Below are positions 23,503 through 30,700 of a DNA stretch of 64,000 nucleotides, piece after piece. The first letter of the stretch is position 1. Every line of letters begins with the position of its first letter. The stretch covers positions 86,302-150,301 of the forward strand of contig NZ_QRGR01000021.1 in assembly GCF_003367245.1 (NCBI RefSeq), written 5' to 3'. The notes under the pieces were generated by a model that was not told the origin of the DNA, did no database searches, and saw only the letters and a program-made list of their open reading frames with translations. This DNA is from Pontibacter diazotrophicus (GTDB taxonomy: Bacteria; Bacteroidota; Bacteroidia; Cytophagales; Hymenobacteraceae). The position numbers were made by a program, and so were the translations under genes.

Positions 23503-25557
23503 TTAAGCTACTGCTACTTTTTTGGCGGGTTCTTCTTTTGTTTTATTAGATGATAAAGTGAGTGGCACTTCTATTCCCCTGTTCTCGCAGAGCCACTGGT
23601 ACAGCTTGGCTACCCCTTCCTGCACATTGTGCTTGGAGTACCAGCCGGTGGCTTCCTGAAACTTGCGTGTATCCGACACATAATAATGCTGGTCGCCTGG
23701 CCGCCAGTCGCCAAACTTAAGCTGTACCTCTTTGCCCCGGTACCTGCCGATGGTTTTCAGCAACTCCAGCAGGCTTACTGTATTCTCTGTGCCGCCTCCT
23801 ATATTAAAGGCTTGCCCGGAGATACGATCGATGTGCTTGTTGGCCAGCAGGAAGGCGTCCACCAGGTCCTCTACAAAAAGGATATCACGCACCTGCTTTC
23901 CATCGCCGTATATGTTTATCGGCTGGCCTTCGATGGCCCGGATGGCAAAATGCGCTACCCAGCCCTGGTCTTCGTTACCATACTGATGTGGCCCGTAGAT
24001 GCAGCTCATCCGGAACACCGCCATCGGCAGGTTATAGGTGCGGGCATAGTCTACCACATACTGGTCAGCGGCGCCTTTCGAGCAGCCGTAGGGACTGTGA
24101 AAGTCCAGCGGGCGCTTTTCGCTGATGCCGTTTTCTTTTATTTCTTTATCTGAAGGATAGTAGCGGGACCCGTTGGAGATAAACTCCACGTCTTCGAGGC
24201 CGCCATATACTTTGTTCGTGGAGGTAAACACCAGCGGTGGCGGATTATCCTGCTCCCGTATGGCCTCCAGTACATTCATGACACCGCGCGCATTAATCTC
24301 AAAGTCATTCATGGGCATGTCCAGCGAAGTAGTCACGGCCACCTGGGCGGCGAAGTGGTACACCGCCTCGGCGCGCTGCATGACATAGCGCACCGTCTGC
24401 AGGTTACGGATGTCTCCGACGTATATCTCCAGGTTTTCCGGGTAATTCTCGTGCAGCCACTGCAGGTTCTGCTCCACCCCATCGCGGGAAAGGCTGTCGA
24501 AAACCATCACGCGTTTTCCTTCAGAAAGCAGCCGCTTGGCCAGGTTGGTACCCACAAAGCCGGCGCCACCTGTTATGAGGGTATAAGGCGCGGTGTCTTC
24601 ATGCAGTGTGCGCGTGATGTGGGATAGGTTCCCCAGTTGCTCCAGACCATGTTTGGCCCACAAACGGAACAGCAGTTTAGAGCTTCCGTCGGAGCGCTTG
24701 AGGCCAAAATGATACTCCCTGTCATCTAAATGAAAGCCTCCCACAGTGGGGTGTTTGGCATGCAGGTCGTATGCGCCGTACCAGTATACCCTTGTTGCGT
24801 CAGCCTTTAGCACCTCATTAAACTCCTGCACCTGCTTCAGTTCATCGTGCTGCCAGGTGGAAAAGCCAGCCTCCGTTATCCAGAGTTCGGCTTTGCTGTT
24901 GTTCTGGTCCATCACCTCACGCACTGCTCTGATATTTTCATCCCATCCGTCCCACATCTGGTCGAACACAAACGGGAAACCATGTATACCCACCGCATCG
25001 ATATGCTCCATCACACCGCGCTCGAACATCATTTGCAGCCAGTTCGGATCTATAGGACTCATGCCGCCCAGCAGAGTCTTTTTTCCCAGTTGCCTGCACC
25101 AGTAGGCAGCGGCGCCCACCATCTCTGCGAACTTGTTCCAGCCGTAGTCCAGCGTAAAGTCATATTCGATCTGGTTGTTGGGCTCATTCCAAAGTTCCAC
25201 CCACTCAAAATGCTCCCCCATGTCCGTAATAAACACATCCAGGAAATCAGCATAGGCCTTCTTGTCTCTTGGCGGGGAAGAGGTGCGTGGTTTCTCGCCC
25301 AGGGATGGCGGTGTATAAAGGAAGCATGGCAGCACGTTTACTTCTTTCGCGAGAGTAGGTATAAGCCAGTCGTACCACCCTTTGCCATCCGGTGTATAGT
25401 AATCAGCCCACGACACGCCTGTTCTGAGCTCTGTTACGCCCAGTTCCTTCAAGTCGGCGAGCACCTGCTTTACGCGCTCATGCTCTCCTACCCGGAACCA
25501 TTCCACAATTCCGACTTTGGGGAGTGACTTTTCGTTTTTAGCGTTCTTTATTTTCAT
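23503..25557 (-). CDS. Glycoside-hydrolase-like (GH-A) / nucleotide-sugar epimerase fusion
   Basis: 684 residues. Residues 1-310 are a TIM-barrel glycosidase-like domain of the GH-A clan (GH39/xylosidase-like): ELWNEPN with Glu125 as acid/base candidate and LWITEAGFST with Glu229 as nucleophile candidate. Residues 325-665 are an extended SDR: ITGGAGFVG at 328-336, TSTNKVYGG, YGCSKGAADQYV (Tyr/Lys catalytic pair) and SCIYGPHQYGNEDQGW, close to CDP-paratose 2-epimerase. No signal peptide, so both domains act in the cytoplasm. A glycosidase joined to an epimerase is unusual; both catalytic sites look intact. It may trim and rebuild a sugar or the GH part may now only bind sugar. Confidence 0.82.
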   Translation of the reverse strand: MKIKNAKNEKSLPKVGIVEWFRVGEHERVKQVLADLKELGVTELRTGVSWADYYTPDGKGWYDWLIPTLAKEVNVLPCFLYTPPSLGEKPRTSSPPRDKKAYADFLDVFITDMGEHFEWVELWNEPNNQIEYDFTLDYGWNKFAEMVGAAAYWCRQLGKKTLLGGMSPIDPNWLQMMFERGVMEHIDAVGIHGFPFVFDQMWDGWDENIRAVREVMDQNNSKAELWITEAGFSTWQHDELKQVQEFNEVLKADATRVYWYGAYDLHAKHPTVGGFHLDDREYHFGLKRSDGSSKLLFRLWAKHGLEQLGNLSHITRTLHEDTAPYTLITGGAGFVGTNLAKRLLSEGKRVMVFDSLSRDGVEQNLQWLHENYPENLEIYVGDIRNLQTVRYVMQRAEAVYHFAAQVAVTTSLDMPMNDFEINARGVMNVLEAIREQDNPPPLVFTSTNKVYGGLEDVEFISNGSRYYPSDKEIKENGISEKRPLDFHSPYGCSKGAADQYVVDYARTYNLPMAVFRMSCIYGPHQYGNEDQGWVAHFAIRAIEGQPINIYGDGKQVRDILFVEDLVDAFLLANKHIDRISGQAFNIGGGTENTVSLLELLKTIGRYRGKEVQLKFGDWRPGDQHYYVSDTRKFQEATGWYSKHNVQEGVAKLYQWLCENRGIEVPLTLSSNKTKEEPAKKVAVA

Positions 25558-25609
25558 AGTGATGAGAATACTTTTTAATAAATCAGAAAATGGGGTCTAC
25601 AGTTTTAGC

Positions 25610-26743
25610 TTAGACAGTTAATCCACGTGCTGCCAGTTCGGCACTTGCCTCATTCACCCTGTCATACGCAATCTGCCCTTCGAGCCAGTTGGCCAGCTCT
25701 TCCAGCCCATTGTTGAACTCTACCTGCGGATAAAAGCCAAGCACCGCGTTTGCCAGGGAGATGTCGGCATAGCAGTGGCGGATATCGCCTACCCTGTATT
25801 TGCCCGTTACCTCCGGCTTCAGGTGCGTCTTGTCCATAACCGTTGCCAGCCGCTCCGCTATCTCCTGAATAGTATAGTTGTTTCCGCTGCCCACGTTAAA
25901 GACTTTACCCGTGGCTTCTTCCTTCTCCATGGCCAAACGGCACGCCAGCGCCACATCGCGCACATGCACAAAGTCACGCTGTTGATATCCGTCTTCGAAA
26001 ATCATGGGAGAATTGTTATTTAAAAGCCGGGAGGCGAAGATGGCAAGCACCCCGGTGTAGGGGTTAGAGAGTGCCTGGCGGGTACCATATACGTTAAAGA
26101 AACGCATGGCCACGGTTGGGATGTTGTAGGCCCTGCCCACCATCAGGCAAAGGCGCTCCTGGTCATATTTAGAAAGGGCGTATACCGAAGATAGTGAGGG
26201 GATTTTAGATTCCGGTGTAGGAATCGGCTGCAAAGGCTGGCCTTTGTCATACAACTCCCAATCGGCGGCTTTCAACTGCTCGAGCGGGCGCTCCTGCGCG
26301 GTTACCAGTTCTCCGTTCGGGCTTTTACAAAGGCCTTCGCCGTAAATGCTCATACTGCTGGCTACCACCAGCTTCTTCACAGGGTGCTTAATGAGCGCCT
26401 CCAGGAGCACGGCTGTGCCCATGTTATTTACATCGGTGTACTCTCTTATCTCATACATACTCTGGCCAACACCAACCATCGCGGCAAAGTGGAATACATA
26501 ATCCACCCCTTCCAGCGCTTTGTCCACGTCCTCGCGGTTGCGCACATCACCTATCACCAACTCCACGTCCTCGTGCAGGTATTCGGGCCTTTTGCAGTCT
26601 TTGCCGTGCACCTGCTCGCTTAGGTTATCCAGCGCTCTTACCTCATACCCCTGGCCCAGCAACTCATCTGCCAGGTGTGATCCAATAAAACCAGCACCTC
26701 CTGTTATCAATACTTTGCTTTTCATAGTCTGTTGTTCTTTCAT
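25610..26743 (-). CDS. NAD-dependent epimerase/dehydratase (UDP-sugar type)
   Basis: 377 residues. VLITGGAGFIGSHLADELL opens the Rossmann fold, then SSMSIYGEG, YALSKYDQERL (YxxxK) and GTRQALSNPYTG. Similar to UDP-glucose 4-epimerase/dTDP-glucose dehydratase enzymes. The start may be at 26725 (MKSKVL), where the Rossmann strand begins. It makes a nucleotide sugar for the cluster, 52 bases from the fusion gene. Confidence 0.88.
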   Translation of the reverse strand: MKEQQTMKSKVLITGGAGFIGSHLADELLGQGYEVRALDNLSEQVHGKDCKRPEYLHEDVELVIGDVRNREDVDKALEGVDYVFHFAAMVGVGQSMYEIREYTDVNNMGTAVLLEALIKHPVKKLVVASSMSIYGEGLCKSPNGELVTAQERPLEQLKAADWELYDKGQPLQPIPTPESKIPSLSSVYALSKYDQERLCLMVGRAYNIPTVAMRFFNVYGTRQALSNPYTGVLAIFASRLLNNNSPMIFEDGYQQRDFVHVRDVALACRLAMEKEEATGKVFNVGSGNNYTIQEIAERLATVMDKTHLKPEVTGKYRVGDIRHCYADISLANAVLGFYPQVEFNNGLEELANWLEGQIAYDRVNEASAELAARGLTV

Positions 26744-26901
26744 GGTATTTAATGAGACCAGGGCATCAGGACTGAAGACACCAGATCTAGTCGTTAGACA
26801 TTTTGCTTATATAACCGCTGTATACTTATTTTTTACTTTCCGATGCCCAACACAAACAGCGTTAAAACATCATATATTTTTTAGCGCATTACCCCTCAAA
26901 A

Positions 26902-27606
26902 TCAAAAGGGCTGAGCCGTTGGCCTTATTGTTATCTTATTTATTGAGACACCCGGAGGTTTGCTAAGGGCAAAAAGCACCGCATCTGCCACTTCATCTGC
27001 AGCAATAGACCCGTATCCGATATCTTCTGCCGTATGAAACCCGGAAACAGTATTTTCGAAGAAGGCGGTATCGGTCACTCCTGGCGCCACTACTGTTACC
27101 CTTACGGTCGGCAGCACCTCCTGTCGCAACGTTTCAGCCACCACCTCCAAAGCAGACTTGGTTGCGGCATATACACCACCATAAGGATAAGCCTGTCCCG
27201 CCGAAACCGACGACACCAGCACCACATCGCCATGCCCCGCCTCCAGCATACCCGGCACGAAGGCCCGGATCAGCCGAAGGGCTCCCATCAGGTTGGTATC
27301 TATGATTTGCCGCCATTTCTCCGGGTCACCTTCCGTCAGCTTCTCATGGATGCCGCGCCCTGCGCTGCAAATCAGGATATCGGGTGTGCCTAGCTTTTCC
27401 TGCACGCCGGCAAAGAGTGCATCCACAGCGTGTGCCGCTGTTACGTCGCAGGTAAAAGGGTAAACGTTTGATGACAGGTCAGCAGGCGGTTGCAGGTCAG
27501 CGACGGCAGTTACGATGTTAGCTAAAGACAGCCTTTCCACTATAGCCCGGCCTATGCCTGAACCACCTCCGCTTACTACTGCTTTTTTGCCTTTTAACTG
27601 CTGCAC
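26902..27606 (-). CDS. SDR-family oxidoreductase
   Basis: 234 residues. VVSGGGSGIGRAIVERL, NAG-like CSAGRGI, Ser in SSVSAGQA and catalytic YAATK. Classic short-chain dehydrogenase. A 158-base gap separates it from the epimerase, so it may be the first gene of the cluster or a neighbour only. Substrate unknown. Confidence 0.88.
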   Translation of the reverse strand: MQQLKGKKAVVSGGGSGIGRAIVERLSLANIVTAVADLQPPADLSSNVYPFTCDVTAAHAVDALFAGVQEKLGTPDILICSAGRGIHEKLTEGDPEKWRQIIDTNLMGALRLIRAFVPGMLEAGHGDVVLVSSVSAGQAYPYGGVYAATKSALEVVAETLRQEVLPTVRVTVVAPGVTDTAFFENTVSGFHTAEDIGYGSIAADEVADAVLFALSKPPGVSINKITIRPTAQPF

Positions 27607-27865
27607 TCTGTTTATATGATTCTGCTCCCTATATAGAAATAATTGTATCCTTCGTTAGCTAGCTAAAACGTAGTTGAGGCAACTAGGGTTGTAGATGCTG
27701 CTTAAGGCATATATAAAAACACTCGTATTTTTTGCTAACTATCCAATTTTTAAGGTTTTGCTGCCTCCATAAAAATGTATCCTTTGGGCCTGTTTCTATA
27801 GCCGGATTCTTAAAAGTGGCGCACTTATACTACCTTGCTGTCTCCAACAATTATATATTACCACG

Positions 27866-28465
27866 ATGAACTTTGAACAGGTACCCCTTCTGGAGGATGC
27901 ACGCGTGCTGCTCCGCCCTTTTCAGCCCTCAGACAAAGCCGATCTGCGCATGATTGCCTTAGACGAAGAAATCTGGCGCTATATGATTACGCGCATCAGC
28001 AATGGGACGGAGCTGGAAGCCTGGATACACACTGCCACCAGTGGCTACCAACTGGGTACGCGCTATACCTTTATGATAGAAGACAAAGCCACCGGTAAGC
28101 TGGCAGGCAGCACCAGCTATGGCAGTATATCGGTGCCGGACAAGCGCCTGGAGATTGGCTGGACCTGGCTAAGCAGGGAATTCAGAGGTAGCGGCCTGAA
28201 CAGGCACTGTAAGTTCCTGCTCCTACAGTATGCTTTTGAGGTATTACAGATGGAGCGGGTAGAGCTAAAAGGAGATGCGCTAAATATGCGTTCCCGTAAA
28301 GCCATGCTTAAAATAGGGGCTACCGAAGAAGGCATCCTGCGCAGCCACACCCTGATGCACGACGGCCGCCGCCGCGACACCATCTACTATAGCATTCTGC
28401 GGCCCGAGTGGGAGCAAATCAAAAGCACTATCTTCAAAGACCTGGCGGCACCCCTGCAGGCATAA
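27866..28465 (+). CDS. GNAT-family N-acetyltransferase (RimJ/RimL-like)
   Basis: 199 residues. LRPFQPSDKADLRMIALD, then YTFMIEDKATGKLAGSTSYG, LEIGWTWLSREFRGSGLNRHCKFLLLQYAF (the acetyl-CoA loop has RGSGLN instead of RGxGxG) and a late MERVELKGDALNMRSRKAMLK. RimJ/L-type acetyltransferases act on protein N termini or small amines. A weak promoter-like TTG/TATCCTTTG pair lies at 27758-27786. Lone gene. Confidence 0.85.
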   Translation: MNFEQVPLLEDARVLLRPFQPSDKADLRMIALDEEIWRYMITRISNGTELEAWIHTATSGYQLGTRYTFMIEDKATGKLAGSTSYGSISVPDKRLEIGWTWLSREFRGSGLNRHCKFLLLQYAFEVLQMERVELKGDALNMRSRKAMLKIGATEEGILRSHTLMHDGRRRDTIYYSILRPEWEQIKSTIFKDLAAPLQA

Positions 28466-28553
28466 GTAAGCAACACAAAGTCCATTGCTGTAAGCCTATA
28501 CGTTACTATTGCGTATACCTATATAGTATAATGAACCGCAAACAGCCAGGCCT

Positions 28554-29147
28554 TTGGAAACGCAAACACATAGACCTCATTTACCCAAACGGATATTCCT
28601 GATACGGCATGCGCGGCCGGAGGTGTCTGCAAAAGGCTTCTTCAGCGCAGCAGCAGCCAGCCAGTATATTTCCGACTACGATGCCGCCCAGGTAGAGGAA
28701 TTCGTGCTGCAGCATGAGTCAATTCCTTATAAAGAAATCAAGTCTGTATACTGCAGCACTCTCATCCGCTCCCAACTTACAGCCAAAGCTATTTTCGGAG
28801 AGCAGGTGCTTCTGAAGGTGAACCACGAGTTTCGGGAGTTTGAACGGAAAATATTCTCCCTGCCATTCCTGCGCCTGCCCATAAAGCTGTGGTTGGTTTC
28901 TGCCCGCATCCTCTGGTTCATGGGATTCAACAGCAAAGGCATTGAGACGTTTAAAGCAGCAAAGTGGCGGGCCCGGGATTGTGCGGAGATACTGGCCGAA
29001 GATGCCCATGAGAATGCCACCACCGTATTGGTAGCACACGGCCTGCTGAACAATTTTATCAGGAGGGAGTTGAAACGAATGGGATGGCACCAGACCGTGA
29101 AAGGCGGAAGCGGTTTCGTTAGCCTGAATGTGATGGAGAAGGATTAG
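28554..29147 (+). CDS. Histidine phosphatase superfamily protein; start uncertain
   Basis: 197 residues from a TTG at 28554. RHG-type signature LIRHARPEVS near the N terminus, and VAHGLLNNFIRREL near the C terminus supplies the second His. Family: phosphoglycerate-mutase-like phosphatase. No ATG is in frame after the stop at 28524. An ATG at 28531 in the next frame reads MNRKQPGLWKRKHIDL and dies at 28602, so the gene either starts at TTG or has a frameshift near 28590. The active site is intact. Confidence 0.75.
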   Translation: METQTHRPHLPKRIFLIRHARPEVSAKGFFSAAAASQYISDYDAAQVEEFVLQHESIPYKEIKSVYCSTLIRSQLTAKAIFGEQVLLKVNHEFREFERKIFSLPFLRLPIKLWLVSARILWFMGFNSKGIETFKAAKWRARDCAEILAEDAHENATTVLVAHGLLNNFIRRELKRMGWHQTVKGGSGFVSLNVMEKD

Positions 29148-29211
29148 GATTAACATAAATAAAAACGCCCTTTAGCAATTGCTAAAGGGCGTTTTTATTT
29201 ATGTTAATCCT
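29146..29211. terminator. Perfect 66-bp palindrome, bidirectional terminator
   Basis: Arms 29146-29178 and 29179-29211 are exact inverse complements with no spacer (core AACGCCCTTTAGCAA / TTGCTAAAGGGCGTT, flanked by T/A runs). It starts inside the stop codon of the phosphatase gene and ends 32 bases before the susD stop. Symmetry and U-runs on both strands suit termination of both convergent genes. Confidence 0.9.
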
Positions 29212-29242
29212 GTACCGGCAAGCCGGGTTTAGGCTGGGCTAC

Positions 29243-30682
29243 TTAGTAACCTGATGTTTGCTGCGTGCTGATATTCTCGTTGGCGTCAATTTCAGCCTGC
29301 GGAATAGGCCAGGCCCACTCGCGTGCATCCGGCGCTAACGTACAGTTTGTAGCAGTTGTGCCACAGTCTTCACGCACAAGGTTACGGGTAGTTCTCTTTA
29401 CATCAAACCATCTGTGGCCTTCACCAAACAACTCCTTACGTCTTTCCAGTGCAATTTCATCAACCAATGCCTGCCCTGCTAAATCAACTGGCACATAGCC
29501 TTCGATTCTGGCGCTGCGCAATGTATTTAGGTCTTCCAAAGCACCTGATTCGTCACCTGATAAAGCTCTGGCCTCGGCACGAATCAGGTACATTTCACCT
29601 GTTCTGAACACTTTCCAGTTTACCAGGTTGTCCTGCGCCGTACCACGGCTCACAAACTTATTCACAATCACTCTTTCAGTTTCGCCAAGAGCTCTTGTGC
29701 TGAAATAAGAAGGGAACCTGATATCGGTCTCTTCATTATACTCGTCCACTAACTCCTCAGACGGCCTGAAACGGTTACGGTTAGAAGGGGCATTGAACAA
29801 ACCTCCCGAAGGTGTGCCTTCACCGGCGTTAAAGGCAACGGCCCAGATTACTTCATCATCGGTTGCGTCTGTCCAGATATCAGCAAACTCGTTTCTGGTC
29901 GCCAGAGGCAGCTCTTCAATAACCTGGGTAGCATAGTTCTCAGCAGCTGCATAATCCTTGGCATACAGGTTTACACGGGCCAGAATAGCTCTGGTTACTG
30001 TCTGGTCGATGTATGCTCTGTTGGTAGCGTTGATTTCTCTGTCAACAGTCCCTAAAAGCGTTTCTGCCTCCTGAAGATCACGGAAGATGTTATCGTATGT
30101 TTCGCTTACGTTTAACCGGCTTGGCTTACTCTCCGGATCCACTACTGTTACATAAGGCACACCCAGTTCGGTGGAGTTTCTCTCGAAACTCTCACCCCAA
30201 TATCTCAGCAGGTCGAAATGCACCATACCTCTGATAGCCAGCGCCTGTCCTTTGAGCCTGTTTACTCTTTCAGGATCAGTTTCAGAAAACTGCTCGATAT
30301 CGCGCAGCACCAGGTTAGCCTGGTTGATAACGGAGTAGGCAGAAATCCAGGCTACAGCGATATCCGTTTCGTCGGCTGTATATACCCAGTTTGTCTGGTT
30401 CGCCCAGTTTGCAAGGTCTTCACTTGTCTGCACGAGGTTATCAGACATCATGTCCGGCAAAGTAGACCATGTGCCTGTTGTTTGGGCACCGCTGGCAAAA
30501 TAACCTACCTGGCGAAACCGAGCGTATGCTCCTGTTAATGCGAATTCATAATCATCCAGGTTTGTAAAAAGCTGGTTCGCATCTCTTTGGAATTCAGGTT
30601 CTACCTCAATTACTTCTTCACAGGCAGATAACCCTAAAGAACAGCATAACCCGAAACCTATAAATAGTTGTTTGATTCTCAT
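29243..30682 (-). CDS. SusD/RagB-family nutrient-binding lipoprotein
   Basis: 479 residues. Signal peptide with lipobox LGLSACEE, so a surface lipoprotein. TPR-rich SusD fold: DEVIWAVAFNAGEGTPSG, VNWKVFRTGEMYLIRAEARAL, ERRKELFGEGHRWFDVKRTTR near the end, all family signatures. It caps the SusC channel encoded 18 bases upstream and binds the nutrient. No glycosidase or peptidase sits beside it, so the nutrient is unknown. Confidence 0.93.
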   Translation of the reverse strand: MRIKQLFIGFGLCCSLGLSACEEVIEVEPEFQRDANQLFTNLDDYEFALTGAYARFRQVGYFASGAQTTGTWSTLPDMMSDNLVQTSEDLANWANQTNWVYTADETDIAVAWISAYSVINQANLVLRDIEQFSETDPERVNRLKGQALAIRGMVHFDLLRYWGESFERNSTELGVPYVTVVDPESKPSRLNVSETYDNIFRDLQEAETLLGTVDREINATNRAYIDQTVTRAILARVNLYAKDYAAAENYATQVIEELPLATRNEFADIWTDATDDEVIWAVAFNAGEGTPSGGLFNAPSNRNRFRPSEELVDEYNEETDIRFPSYFSTRALGETERVIVNKFVSRGTAQDNLVNWKVFRTGEMYLIRAEARALSGDESGALEDLNTLRSARIEGYVPVDLAGQALVDEIALERRKELFGEGHRWFDVKRTTRNLVREDCGTTATNCTLAPDAREWAWPIPQAEIDANENISTQQTSGY

Positions 30683-30700
30683 TTTTAAACTTTTATATAA

